Shown piece after piece: positions 53,809 through 63,616 of a DNA stretch of 64,000 nt. The notes below the pieces were generated by a model that saw only the letters and a list, made by a program, of their open reading frames with translations, searched no databases and had not been told where the DNA came from. Numbering within the stretch: position 1 is the first letter of the stretch; the number at the start of each line of letters is the position of its first letter. Location: positions 1 to 64,000 of the forward strand of contig JAIBBY010000001.1 in assembly GCA_019694455.1 (NCBI GenBank). The letters run 5' to 3'. Source of the stretch: Pirellulales bacterium. Its GTDB lineage: Bacteria; Planctomycetota; Planctomycetia; Pirellulales; JAEUIK01. The position numbers were made by a program, and so were the translations under genes.

Positions 53809-55388
53809 ATCGAGCCCGCTTTGGAGTCGATGTTGCGCACTCGCTGCTCGAGCGCCTGTTGTACCGGTTCGTCGTGCAGGACTTGACCGTAAACCAACCC
53901 GCGCAGCTTTTCTGGCGGCTCGCGCGGGGTGGCAAGGCTGACGACGGCGGTGACAAACAGCGTGATGAGAAACGACCAAATGGAAACAAACAGGAACGGC
54001 TCGGCGGATGGGAACACGGCGTCACCCAGGATGGTGAGTAGCGTGCTACTGGTGACACCGGCAATCAACCCGGCTAACCCACCCCAGCCAGTGGCGCGCG
54101 ACCAGAGGATGCCGAGGAGCAACAAGGCGAGTGTGGGGCCTTGGAAGAGAGAGAGCAGGGTTTGTAGCGCGACGTAAAGCGTTTCGAATTTGCCGATCCA
54201 GGGCGCGGCGAGGCAGCCAGCCACAAGCAGCGCGACAGTGAACCAACGGCCGAGGATCAGGCCATGCCGGTCGGACAGGGGGCGACCGGTGACTCCGCGG
54301 TAGCCTTTGCTATAGAGATCAGAGATGAACACCGTGACGCACGAATTGAGATACGAATCGACGCTCGACATGATGGCGGCGAAGAACGCGGCGAACATCA
54401 GGCCCGTGAGACCGGGTGGCATCAAACGCGCGACGAGCATGGGCACCGCTTGATCGGCCTTTTCCAATTCTGGGTAGAGGGCCCGCGCGGCCAGACCAGG
54501 GATGAACATTAAGACGGGGATCAACAGCTTCAATAGTCCGGCGACGAGCATGCCCGCCTTGGCATCCCACTCGCTGCGGGCGCCGAGGGCGCGCTGTAAG
54601 ACGGCTTGATTGCCGACAAAGTAGGCGGTGGACATGATGAGCCCCAGGCCAAAGACGATGCCCGTCCAGGGGTACGGAGTATCGGCGCTGTGCGGCATGA
54701 GGAGGCGAAAGAAGTTTTCGTTGCCGCCTTGCGACTGGATCTTAGCGGCAACCGCGCCGAGCCCGCCCGCTTCCCACAGCGACAATACGACCAAAGCGCC
54801 GGTGCCGACAAACATCACCACGACTTGCATCACGTCGGTCATGACCACGGCGGCCAGCCCACCAGTGACGGTGTAGATGCCGATGAGGATCGCGGTGACG
54901 GTGATGGCGAGCCACGGCTCCCAACCGAGAATTGGCTGCAAGATGACCGCCGAGGTCCAGAGCATCATGGCCACATTGGCCGACATGAAGATGAGCCAGA
55001 TCACGGCCTGAATGGTTTGGACGCCGGCGTTATAACGGCGGCCGAGAAACTCGGGAATAGTGTAGACGCCGGCGCGCCAGTAATACGGCACAAAGACGAA
55101 CGCCGCGAAGAGGACGGCCGGCATGGAGCCGATCCAATCGAAGTTGGCCTGCGCGATGCCGTAGCGATAGGTGCCGCCGGAGCCGAAAACGAGATCGATG
55201 GCGCCAATATCGGAGGCGACGATCGAGACGCCGACCGCCCAAAAGGGGAGCGATCGGCCGGCCAGGAAAAAGTCGCCTGAGGAATGGATGAAACGGGCAA
55301 AATAGCCGCCGACGACCAGCATGCCGGCCATGTAGGCGACAATGATGATCAGGTCGATTACGGCGAGATTGCCGACAGCATCTTGCAT
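53805..55388 (-). CDS. Sodium:solute symporter (SSS family)
   Basis: 527 residues, about 13-14 membrane segments. Typical SSS motifs are 'GSGGTYRYGIAQANFDWIGS' near TM2-3, 'GLGLIMSTAYFVGNQAVLQR' and 'GLTGLMFAAFFAAIMSSVDS', the last being the Na+-site SSVDS element with 'LNSCVTVFISDLY'. It couples solute uptake to sodium and resembles the SGLT/sugar branch rather than proline transporters by its length and sequence, which is a soft inference. It is the first gene of the minus-strand operon that ends in the GH35-like glycosidase, which supports a sugar substrate. Confidence 0.94.
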   Translation of the reverse strand: MQDAVGNLAVIDLIIIVAYMAGMLVVGGYFARFIHSSGDFFLAGRSLPFWAVGVSIVASDIGAIDLVFGSGGTYRYGIAQANFDWIGSMPAVLFAAFVFVPYYWRAGVYTIPEFLGRRYNAGVQTIQAVIWLIFMSANVAMMLWTSAVILQPILGWEPWLAITVTAILIGIYTVTGGLAAVVMTDVMQVVVMFVGTGALVVLSLWEAGGLGAVAAKIQSQGGNENFFRLLMPHSADTPYPWTGIVFGLGLIMSTAYFVGNQAVLQRALGARSEWDAKAGMLVAGLLKLLIPVLMFIPGLAARALYPELEKADQAVPMLVARLMPPGLTGLMFAAFFAAIMSSVDSYLNSCVTVFISDLYSKGYRGVTGRPLSDRHGLILGRWFTVALLVAGCLAAPWIGKFETLYVALQTLLSLFQGPTLALLLLGILWSRATGWGGLAGLIAGVTSSTLLTILGDAVFPSAEPFLFVSIWSFLITLFVTAVVSLATPREPPEKLRGLVYGQVLHDEPVQQALEQRVRNIDSKAGSI

Positions 55389-55647
55389 CGTTGGTCGAAG
55401 AATCAGGTCGTAGGCCAGGGCATGGCGTTTGCGTTGAATCGCACGATGTTAACATGAGTTGCGCAGTGTGCGTAGCGCCAGGTTCGGCATTCGGCCAGGC
55501 GGTATGTTCCGCGTAGCGCGCTGGATTGGCGCGCAGGGTGTGCTTAGATGGCGCCATGATGGGCAGCCTGCCATGATCTTGTCGGCACAAGAACGGGCCG
55601 CCGACGCGGTCCGGCGAGAAAACAATTGAAACGGGAGAACCGCGGCG

Positions 55648-56937
55648 ATGGATAATGTACTGGCTCTGGTGCTAGGCGGGGGGCGCGGTACGCGCCTTTA
55701 CCCGCTGACGAAATATCGCTCCAAGCCAGCGGTGCCCTTGGCGGGAAAGTATCGGTTGATCGACATCCCGCTATCCAACTGCATCAACAGCGGCATCCGG
55801 CGCACCTACGTGCTGACTCAATTCAATTCGGTGAGCCTGCACCGCCATATCCGGCAGACCTACAACTTCGATCAGTTCACCGGCGGATTCGTGGAGATTT
55901 TGGCAGCCCAGCAGACGCTGGGTTCCACCGAATGGTATCAGGGCACGGCCGACGCGGTGCGGCAAAACCTGCGTTATCTGCAGGAGCAAAGCGTCGACTA
56001 CGTGCTGATCTTGTCGGGCGACCAGCTTTATCACATGAACTACCGTGACATGCTGCGCACGCATTTGGAGGCCAAGGCCGACGTGTCGATCGCCACTTTG
56101 CCCGTGAGCCGGCAACAGGCGGCTGGCTTTGGCATCATGCGGATCGACGACAGCGGGCGTGTGGTGGGCTTTTTGGAGAAGCCTAAGACCGATGCTGAAG
56201 TCGATATGATTCGCACCGAGCCGAGTTGGATCGACGAGATGGGCATCCCCAGTCGCGGGCGCGAGTGCCTGGCGAGCATGGGCATTTATCTGTTCAACCG
56301 CGATACGTTGTTGGACGTGCTCACCAAGACCAACTACGCCGATTTTGGAAAAGAGGTTTTTCCGGCGTCGATCCGCGCGCGAAGGGTGCATGCCCACCTG
56401 TTCGACGGCTATTGGGAAGACATTGGCACGATTGGCTCCTTTTACCAATCGAACCTGGAACTAGCGCGGCGGAATCCACCCTTTGATCTGGAGTCGCCGA
56501 ATGCGCCGATCTTCACGCACTCGCGATTTTTGCCTCCGTCGCGCATGGAAGGCGCGACGATTCGCCACAGCCTGATCTCGGATGGCTGCCTGATTTGCGA
56601 GGGCGCGGTGATTGAGAACAGCGTGATTGGCTTGCGTTGCCGTATCGGAGCGGGGGTTGTGATTCGCAACTCGGTGCTGATGGGCTCCGACAGCTTTCAG
56701 TCGCCAGAAGAATTGGCGGCCGATGATTCGGTGGGGGCGCCGCACATCGGCATTGGCGAAGGGAGTGTGATCGAGGGGGCGATTGTCGATAAGAATTGCC
56801 GCATTGGCCGGAAGGTGCGATTGGCCAACCCTCAGGGCATTGCCGAGCGCGAAGAAAGCAATGGAATCTTGATCTCCGACGGAATCGTGGTGGTGGAGAA
56901 AGGCGCCACGGTGCGCGACGGCTGGGTGATGGACTGA
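55648..56937 (+). CDS. glgC: Glucose-1-phosphate adenylyltransferase
   Basis: 429 residues. The nucleotidyl-transfer loop 'ALVLGGGRGTRLYPLTKYRS' is followed by 'KPAVPLAGKYRLIDIPLSNC', 'YFLILSGDQLYHMNY'-like 'VLILSGDQLYHMNYRDML', and a left-handed beta-helix C-terminal half ('SLISDGCLICEGAVIENSVI'). It makes ADP-glucose from glucose 1-phosphate and ATP for glycogen synthesis. The other glycogen genes are not adjacent. Divergent from the symporter gene by 259 bases. Confidence 0.97.
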   Translation: MDNVLALVLGGGRGTRLYPLTKYRSKPAVPLAGKYRLIDIPLSNCINSGIRRTYVLTQFNSVSLHRHIRQTYNFDQFTGGFVEILAAQQTLGSTEWYQGTADAVRQNLRYLQEQSVDYVLILSGDQLYHMNYRDMLRTHLEAKADVSIATLPVSRQQAAGFGIMRIDDSGRVVGFLEKPKTDAEVDMIRTEPSWIDEMGIPSRGRECLASMGIYLFNRDTLLDVLTKTNYADFGKEVFPASIRARRVHAHLFDGYWEDIGTIGSFYQSNLELARRNPPFDLESPNAPIFTHSRFLPPSRMEGATIRHSLISDGCLICEGAVIENSVIGLRCRIGAGVVIRNSVLMGSDSFQSPEELAADDSVGAPHIGIGEGSVIEGAIVDKNCRIGRKVRLANPQGIAEREESNGILISDGIVVVEKGATVRDGWVMD

Positions 56938-56975
56938 TAGCAAACGCGCCACTTGGACGAGGGCGCGTTGCGTGT

Positions 56976-58370
56976 TCAGCCGATGAGTTCGGTGATTGGC
57001 TGGCCATTTTCGACGATGTATCGGGGCCGGCCACGAAAATCGAGGTACGTGGCGTCGAGTGGTACGCCCATGTGGTGATAGATGGTGGCGGCGATGTCAC
57101 CCGGAGTAACGGGGCGGTTCTTGATGTGTCCGCCGTCGCGCTCGCTGGCGCCGATAATCTGTCCGTGGCGAAATCCTCCGCCGGCAATAGTCATCGACAT
57201 GACGGGCGGCCAGTGATTTCGCCCGTCAGTGCTGCCTTGCGTGCCGAGGGTGGGGGTGCGGCCGAACTCGCCCATGGCAAGCACCAAGACATCGTTGGTC
57301 AAGCCACGCTCCTCCAGGTCGGCGACGAGCGTGGTGAGGAGGTGATCGAACACCGGCAGGAGCGGTTGCAACCCCTTGGTGATGCCACCGTACGGAGGAA
57401 TGTTGTCTCCGTGTGTGTCCCAAGTGCCCGATGCGCCGTGGTTACTCAGATCAAGCGTGACGAAGCTGACCCCGGACTCAACCAGGCGACGGGCGAGCAG
57501 CGCCTGCTGACACCACGGATGCTCGCCGTAGCGATCACGAGTCTTTTGCGTTTCTTGGGTGAGATCGAATGCCTCGCGGGCATGCTCGCCGGCAACCAGT
57601 CGCACTGCTTGTTGTTCAAAGGCGTCGAGGGCGGCCATCGCGCCACCCTCATCGAGATCGCGACGGAATTGATCGAGTTGAGCGCGCAATTCGCGGCGTG
57701 AGAGGATGCGCTCGTGCGGCACCGCCCCAACCTGGCCAAAAATTCGAGTCGCCGCGCTGCCATCGAAGGGGTCGTATTTTTGTCCGAGAAAACCGCCCCA
57801 TGCCAAATGGGAGCGCGATTTCATATTGAGAACCACGTATGGGGGCAATGCAGGGTCGGCCGGGCCCTTGAGCTTGGCGGCGATCGAGGCGATTGCCGGA
57901 TAGTGCTCGGCCTCGCGATTGATGCGTGGTTCTGCCGCCAGATTGCCCGTCTGAAACACCTGGTTCGGCTCGTGATTGGAAAACTGAGCATCGACCGAGC
58001 GGATGATGGTCAGCCGATCCATCATGGCGGCTTGCTTGGGCAGATGCTCGCTTAAGTACACTCCAGGCAGCTTGGTGGAAATCACGCCAAATGGGCCGCG
58101 ATTCTCGAGGGGCATCTCTGGTTTGGGATCCCAGGTGTCGATGTGACTGGGGCCGCCGGTCATCCACAGCAAAATGACGCTCTTGCGGCGCGGCGCAGGC
58201 ATGGGGGCAGCACGGGCGCGTAGCAGGCCGGGCAGGCTCAGCCCGGCCAATCCTGCGAGACTAGCCTTGAGCACGCCACGACGATGCACAACAACAAGCC
58301 CCTCTCGCTGGCGAGCATTGAAACTCTCGAAGGCGTGCGCGGCGTGACGATGCTTAGGGGCCGGCGTCAT
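56976..58370 (-). CDS. Exported DUF1501-family protein
   Basis: 464 residues from the ATG at 58370, which has GAGGAA seven bases upstream. The leader 'HRRGVLKASLAGLAGLSLPG' is a twin-arginine-like signal. The body has 'RRKSVILLWMTGGPSHIDTW', 'LGQKYDPFDG' and 'VLVLAMGEFGRTPTLGTQGS', all standard DUF1501 features with a phosphatase/sulfatase-like fold. The C-terminus 'GDIAATIYHHMGVPLDATYL' is the model for the relic at 31351. DUF1501 genes often sit beside DUF1549/DUF1553 cytochrome-like genes; none is here. Confidence 0.95.
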   Translation of the reverse strand: MTPAPKHRHAAHAFESFNARQREGLVVVHRRGVLKASLAGLAGLSLPGLLRARAAPMPAPRRKSVILLWMTGGPSHIDTWDPKPEMPLENRGPFGVISTKLPGVYLSEHLPKQAAMMDRLTIIRSVDAQFSNHEPNQVFQTGNLAAEPRINREAEHYPAIASIAAKLKGPADPALPPYVVLNMKSRSHLAWGGFLGQKYDPFDGSAATRIFGQVGAVPHERILSRRELRAQLDQFRRDLDEGGAMAALDAFEQQAVRLVAGEHAREAFDLTQETQKTRDRYGEHPWCQQALLARRLVESGVSFVTLDLSNHGASGTWDTHGDNIPPYGGITKGLQPLLPVFDHLLTTLVADLEERGLTNDVLVLAMGEFGRTPTLGTQGSTDGRNHWPPVMSMTIAGGGFRHGQIIGASERDGGHIKNRPVTPGDIAATIYHHMGVPLDATYLDFRGRPRYIVENGQPITELIG

Positions 58371-58535
58371 GGGCAATTCCTCGCGCGGCAGGGGCAGCAA
58401 GTATGCGAGATAGTATAGCCAAGATGGCCCGGCGGTTGCGAGCGATTGCCGTCAACGGGCACTTTGCTAAGTTGTGACAGCGCTGCGACTCAATGACGCG
58501 AGGGATTCGAAGTTTCAACTATTTAAGGCTCATTC

Positions 58536-58540
58536 AAAGG
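58536..58540 (+). promoter_or_regulatory. Ribosome binding site for the tgt TTG start
   Basis: AAAGG stands six bases before the TTG at 58547. It supports a 374-residue enzyme over the 392-codon frame opened by the ATG at 58493. Confidence 0.5.
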
Positions 58541-58546
58541 CAAACG

Positions 58547-59671
58547 TTGACCGCTGCCAGCGAGTTTCGATTCGAGATCAAGCACCGTGATGCCGGTAGC
58601 GCGGCGCGGAGAGCCGTATTCTGCACCCCGCACGGCCACGTCGATACGCCGGCCTTCATGCCGGTGGGCACACAAGGCGCCGTGAAGGGAATGTCGCCCG
58701 ATCAGGTGCGCGCCACGGGGGCGCAGATGTTGTTGGGAAACACTTATCACCTGACTTTGCGCCCCGGCGAAGATGTCGTTGCTGAACTAGGGGGGCTGCA
58801 TCGATTCATGGGTTGGGATGGCCCCATCTTGACCGACAGCGGCGGATTTCAGCTCTTTAGCCTGGCGCAAATGCGGCGGGTGACCGACGAAGCCGCCACC
58901 TTTCGCTCGCATATCGACGGTCGATTGCTGGAGCTTTCTCCCGAGCGGGCAGTGGCCATTCAAGAAGCGCTCGGCAGCGATGTGGCAATGGTGCTCGACG
59001 ACGTCGTGGGCTTGCCGTGCGATCGCGCGCGATTAAGCGAAGCGGTGGAGCGCACGATTCATTGGGCCAAGCGATGCCAGAATGCCGCGCAGCGCGGCGA
59101 CCAGGCGCTGTTTGCAATTGTGCAGGGGGGGCTGGAAGCTGATCTGCGCGTCGATTGCGCGCGGCGGCTGGCGGATTTGGACTTTGTTGGCTATGCGGTG
59201 GGGGGGCTTAGCGTGGGGGAAGATCCCGCAGATATGTACCGCATGCTCGATGTGACCGTGCCCGCGATGCCGGCCGATCGGCCGCGCTATTTGATGGGCG
59301 TGGGGCGCCCCGAAGATTTGCTCGAGGGAGTGCGGCGCGGCATCGACCTGTTTGATTGCGTGATGCCTACTCGCAATGGGCGCAACGCGCTGGCATTCAC
59401 AGACGAGGGGGCGCTGCGGCTGCGCAATAAGCAGCATGAGCGGGACGAACGCCCGATCGACGCGGCATGTCCATGTCCGGCGTGTCGATTCAGCCGGGGA
59501 TATTTGCGGCACTTGTTCATGGCGGGCGAAATGCTGGGGCCGGTGCTACTGTCGGCACACAACCTGACATACTATCAGCGGCTGATGTGCGGAGCGCGCG
59601 AGGCCATCGAGCGCGACGCTTTCGTGCCGTATCTGGAGCGCAAGTTGAGCGGTTGGCGAAAGGGTGGATGA
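58547..59671 (+). CDS. tgt: tRNA-guanine transglycosylase
   Basis: 374 residues from TTG 58547, the usual length; an in-frame ATG at 58493 gives 18 extra residues. The base-exchange enzyme puts preQ1 into position 34 of tRNAs with GUN anticodons. Seen: '[20 protein letters not shown]', '[12 protein letters not shown]' (catalytic Asp, about residue 97), '[17 protein letters not shown]' (about 270), and the zinc site '[17 protein letters not shown]' with His in 'SAHN'. It precedes yajC and secDF, the common bacterial order. Confidence 0.96.
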   Translation: MTAASEFRFEIKHRDAGSAARRAVFCTPHGHVDTPAFMPVGTQGAVKGMSPDQVRATGAQMLLGNTYHLTLRPGEDVVAELGGLHRFMGWDGPILTDSGGFQLFSLAQMRRVTDEAATFRSHIDGRLLELSPERAVAIQEALGSDVAMVLDDVVGLPCDRARLSEAVERTIHWAKRCQNAAQRGDQALFAIVQGGLEADLRVDCARRLADLDFVGYAVGGLSVGEDPADMYRMLDVTVPAMPADRPRYLMGVGRPEDLLEGVRRGIDLFDCVMPTRNGRNALAFTDEGALRLRNKQHERDERPIDAACPCPACRFSRGYLRHLFMAGEMLGPVLLSAHNLTYYQRLMCGAREAIERDAFVPYLERKLSGWRKGG

Positions 59672-59857
59672 CGCCTGGCGGCGCGAGAGTCGAACCGCTG
59701 CTGGCTGCCCTTGTTGCTTACTAGCCAAAGGCTTAAGATGAGCGGCTTCACCTAGAACCGCCGAGTCGTGGTCGGTGGGGCCTGACGTAGAATGGCCCCT
59801 TGCTGGATCGAGTCGGTCGGCAGTCCACGACCGCTTCGCATCAACTTCTGAGACTCG

Positions 59858-60232
59858 ATGAACGCGCTTCTCTTTGAGAGTTGTGTGCTCTTGGCACAAA
59901 ACGGCGGCGCCGCGCCGGCGGCCCCACCAGGGCCTAGCCCTTACGGCATGCTCTTTCCGCTGGCGGCTATCGGGCTGGTGTTCTATTTGATGCTGATTCG
60001 ACCGCAACGGCGCGAGCAGCAAACCCGCGAGAAATTGCTGGAGGGCCTGAAGAAGAATGATCGCGTGGTGACGGTCGGGGGCATCTACGGCGTGGTGCTC
60101 AATGTGCGCCGCGAGGCGGACGAAGTGACGCTGAAAGTCGATGAATCGTCGAACACCAAACTGCGAGTGACCGTGAGTTCGATCTCGCGCATCCTGGGCG
60201 ATGAGGCCGGGGAAACCAAACCCAATACTTGA
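59858..60232 (+). CDS. yajC: Preprotein translocase subunit YajC
   Basis: 124 residues. One N-terminal membrane helix ('GMLFPLAAIGLVFYLMLIRP', about 30-49) is followed by 'QRREQQTREKLLEGLKKNDR' and a small beta domain with 'VTVGGIYGVV'. It associates with SecDF and helps protein export at the inner membrane. secDF starts 20 bases downstream. N-terminal 25 residues before the helix are longer than usual and Pro/Ala-rich. Confidence 0.95.
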   Translation: MNALLFESCVLLAQNGGAAPAAPPGPSPYGMLFPLAAIGLVFYLMLIRPQRREQQTREKLLEGLKKNDRVVTVGGIYGVVLNVRREADEVTLKVDESSNTKLRVTVSSISRILGDEAGETKPNT

Positions 60233-60252
60233 ACTGACTGAGGAAGTCCGCA

Positions 60253-63200
60253 ATGTCCTCGTATTTGATCGTACTTGCGACACTGGCCGTGATCGTGCTG
60301 CCGGTGGTGATCGGCGCTTGGCTGGCGAAGTTGTGGCGGATGCCGGATCACGGGTGGAAGATCAGCCTGGTGTTGTTCGCCACGTTGGCGGGAGCAGCGA
60401 TCACCTTTTTTGGCTGGCCGCCGAAGCTGGGCATCGATCTGAGCGGCGGCACTAAATTGATCTATTCTGTCCAGCCGAACAACGCCATCGGCGAGACGAC
60501 GGTGGACATGGACAAGCTGATCTCCGCGGTCACGCGCCGAGTGAACCCGAGCGGGACGAGCGAAGTTTCGATTCGGCCCTACGGCAACGACATCGAGGTG
60601 ATCATTCCGGAAGCGGACAACCGGGCAGAGGCGGACCGGATTGAAAAGAAAATCAGCAGCGCTGGCACGCTCGAGTTCCGAATTTTGGCCGACACGCGCG
60701 ACACCCGACACGACCGCGCGCGGCAGCTTGCCGAGCAAAACAAGACCGCAGTGCAAATCCTGGGGCCCGATGGCAAGCGATTGGCCGAGTGGGTGCCGAT
60801 GTCGGAACACGCCGCGGCGCAGCTTGGGAGCGACCCGAACCTGCTAACTCGCAAGAACGAGCGCGGACAAACCGAGGTGCTGGTGAACATTGACCAGCAG
60901 AACGTGAACGGCGACTACCTCAGACGGGTGGCGGCCAGTCACGATGAGACGGGCAACCCTTCGGTCGACTTTGAGTTTAACGCGCGCGGCTCACGACTAT
61001 TTAGCCGCCTGACGGGGGAGAACTTGCCCGACCCCACCAACGCGGAGTTCAAGCGACATTTGGGCATTATCCTGGACGGCACGCTCGATTCGGCGCCGTA
61101 CATTCAAAGCACGATCAGCGACCGCGGCACGATTACGGGGCGTTTCACGCAGGAGGAAGTCGACTCCTTGGTCGACGTGCTGCGGGCGGGACAGTTGCCG
61201 GCGAAATTGAGCGAGACGCCTGAACAGGTGCAGATCATCGACGCCACTCTGGGACCAGACACCATCCGCCGCGGGGCGCTGTCGATGGGAGCCTCGGTGC
61301 TGGCGGTCATGCTCTTCATGATCTTCTATTATCGCTTTTCGGGCATTGTGGCATGCGTTGCGCTAATTCTGAACATTCTGCTGACGCTGGCCGTGATGAT
61401 CACGATCAAGGCCGCGTTCACGTTACCGGGCCTCGCCGGTCTGGTGCTGACGGTGGGCATGGCGGTCGACGCGAACGTGCTGATTTACGAGCGCATCCGC
61501 GAGGAACTAGCCAAAGGGGCGACCTTGCGGATGGCGATACGCAACGGCTTTAGCAAGGCCATGTCGACGATTATCGACTCGAACGTGACCACCATCTTGA
61601 CCGCCGTCGTGCTGTACATCATCGGCACCGCGGAGGTGAAGGGCTTTGCGGTCACCTTGTTCGTCGGTTTGTCGTTGAGCTTGTTCACGGCGACCTTCGT
61701 CGCCCGGTTGATCTTCGACGTCGCGGAGCGGCAAGGCTGGATCACTCAACTCAAGATGAGGCAATTCGTCGGCGTCACGCATTTTGATTTCATGCGGGTG
61801 GCCAAGCCGGCAATTGTGGCCTCGCTGGTGGTCATCGCCATTGGCATGGCAGCGGTGTTCGCTCGTGGGAGCAACCTGCTGAACATCGATTTCACCGGCG
61901 GCACCCAGGTGACGATGCTTTTCAACGAACCGCAGGAGATCGCCGAGGTACGCGATTTGATCGACGAGCACGTCGCGGAGTTGCCCGACGCCACGGTGAA
62001 CTACGTGAGCTTTGAGAACGAGGAGCAAGGCAAGCGCATCGAGATCAACACCTCGCAGCTCGATCAAAGCAAAGTGCAGGAGGCGCTCGTACAGATCTTT
62101 GGCGACAAGTTGGCGACTCAGCATGTGAAGGCGTCGGAGGTGCGAGCGATCGAGGGCGTCGCGCCGGAGATTCCGGCCACTGCGCCTGCAAAGGCCGACG
62201 AGAAACAACAGTCCAGCGCGACGCATCCTGAGCAATCGTTGGCGGCGGAGATGGCCAACTATTGGCAGCGGCGCTCGGCGCAGCGGGTGTCGGTCGCACT
62301 GGAACTGGCACAGGCTAACCCAGCCACCCAGACGCCTGCCGCCACAACAAGCCCACCTGCGCCTTCAGCGCCCGCAACGCCGGTTGTCCCCCCCTTAGAC
62401 GGCGCGCTAAACCTGGGCCAAACCCCGGTCACGGGCGCGATTGAGAGCGTGTTTGCCGGCGGCACCCAAGCCAAGCTCACGTTTGCCGACGCCACATCGT
62501 ACGAGACGCTGCGTGATCAGCTTGAGTCGCTGTTCGCTAATACGCCCGAGTCGGGACTGCGGTTGGAGTTGTTCAACCTGCAGAACGATCGGCGCAGCAG
62601 TGGTCAGACCACCGAGTGGGAGCTAAAGATCGCGGCGCCCGCCGACGCGGCGCAGCGCGGCGGACAGGCTGAACGCATCACGCAGGCAGTTGCCAAGCTC
62701 GATCAGCAATTGGCGTCACGGCCGCACTTTCCGTCGCTGGTGTCGTTTGGCGCCAAGGTGGCGGGAAGCACGCAAGAGCAAGCGATCTACGCCATGATCG
62801 CCAGCTTACTGTTGATTGTGGTTTATATTTGGCTGCGATTTCAGAAGGCGATCTTCGGCATTGCCGCGGTCGTGGCGCTGATCCACGACGTGTTGGTGAC
62901 ACTTGGCGCCTTAGCGCTTAGCTCGTATCTGGCGCCATCCATGGGCTTCTTGCTGGTCGATCCGTTCAAAATCGATCTGCCGATCATCGCGGCGTTTTTG
63001 ACGCTGATTGGCTACTCGCTCAACGACACCATCGTGATTTTTGATCGCATTCGCGAGGTGCGCGGCAAGAGTCCCGACATCACGGCGGAGATTGTGAATC
63101 TGAGCGTCAATCAAACGCTCAGCCGCACCATCTTGACCGCGCTGACCGTGTTCATGACCGTGTTCATCCTCTACATCTGGGGAGGTCAAGGCATTCACGG

Positions 63201-63357
63201 CTTCGCGTTTGCGCTGTTGATTGGTTGCATCGCGGGCACCTACAGCACGGTGTACATTGCCTCGCCAGTGTTGCTCTGGCTGTACGAGTGGCAGAAGCGG
63301 CGCAGCGCCGCTACTAGCGGCGCGGGTGTCGGCCGATTGCAGCGCGCCGCCAGCTAG
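60253..63357 (+). CDS. secDF: SecD-SecF fusion translocase subunit
   Basis: 1034 residues in one frame. The SecD half (about 1-500) begins with an extra hydrophobic segment, then 'LGIDLSGGTKLIYSVQPNNA' and ends with TM segments containing 'GLVLTVGMAVDANVLIYERI'. The SecF half starts 'VGVTHFDFMRVAKPAIVASL' (about 503) and has 'NIDFTGGTQVTMLFNEPQEI'. Its periplasmic domain is greatly enlarged: after about residue 635 comes a Pro/Ala-rich linker to about 716 ('ATTSPPAPSAPATPVVPPLD') and an additional folded segment before the last TM block ('GYSLNDTIVIFDRIREVRG'). The fused protein uses the proton gradient to pull exported proteins. Confidence 0.96.
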   Translation: MSSYLIVLATLAVIVLPVVIGAWLAKLWRMPDHGWKISLVLFATLAGAAITFFGWPPKLGIDLSGGTKLIYSVQPNNAIGETTVDMDKLISAVTRRVNPSGTSEVSIRPYGNDIEVIIPEADNRAEADRIEKKISSAGTLEFRILADTRDTRHDRARQLAEQNKTAVQILGPDGKRLAEWVPMSEHAAAQLGSDPNLLTRKNERGQTEVLVNIDQQNVNGDYLRRVAASHDETGNPSVDFEFNARGSRLFSRLTGENLPDPTNAEFKRHLGIILDGTLDSAPYIQSTISDRGTITGRFTQEEVDSLVDVLRAGQLPAKLSETPEQVQIIDATLGPDTIRRGALSMGASVLAVMLFMIFYYRFSGIVACVALILNILLTLAVMITIKAAFTLPGLAGLVLTVGMAVDANVLIYERIREELAKGATLRMAIRNGFSKAMSTIIDSNVTTILTAVVLYIIGTAEVKGFAVTLFVGLSLSLFTATFVARLIFDVAERQGWITQLKMRQFVGVTHFDFMRVAKPAIVASLVVIAIGMAAVFARGSNLLNIDFTGGTQVTMLFNEPQEIAEVRDLIDEHVAELPDATVNYVSFENEEQGKRIEINTSQLDQSKVQEALVQIFGDKLATQHVKASEVRAIEGVAPEIPATAPAKADEKQQSSATHPEQSLAAEMANYWQRRSAQRVSVALELAQANPATQTPAATTSPPAPSAPATPVVPPLDGALNLGQTPVTGAIESVFAGGTQAKLTFADATSYETLRDQLESLFANTPESGLRLELFNLQNDRRSSGQTTEWELKIAAPADAAQRGGQAERITQAVAKLDQQLASRPHFPSLVSFGAKVAGSTQEQAIYAMIASLLLIVVYIWLRFQKAIFGIAAVVALIHDVLVTLGALALSSYLAPSMGFLLVDPFKIDLPIIAAFLTLIGYSLNDTIVIFDRIREVRGKSPDITAEIVNLSVNQTLSRTILTALTVFMTVFILYIWGGQGIHGFAFALLIGCIAGTYSTVYIASPVLLWLYEWQKRRSAATSGAGVGRLQRAAS

Positions 63358-63616
63358 CGGCCGATCCATTTCGATCCGCGTGACACGGGCGTAATCGGCG
63401 CCAAGCGAGTGCGTTGCGCAACGGCATGACGATTGTCACGGTCGCTAAGACTGGCGCGAGCGCTCTAGTTTGCCCACATGTGAGGCATTGCCAGGCTGCG
63501 GACAAATTGCTGATTGCCGCAGCCGAAACGTGGTGAACTTTCGGGACCGCTGGCCGATAGAAAGATGGTGGCGCGCTCCGCGCCGCGGCCGTCGCAATGG
63601 AAAGGTGAGGTCGCCA

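Noticed and set aside
59680-59760. tRNA-like stretch with 'ggttcgactc' on the minus strand
   Set aside because: The flanking bases do not form a T-stem, and no acceptor or anticodon stem can be drawn.
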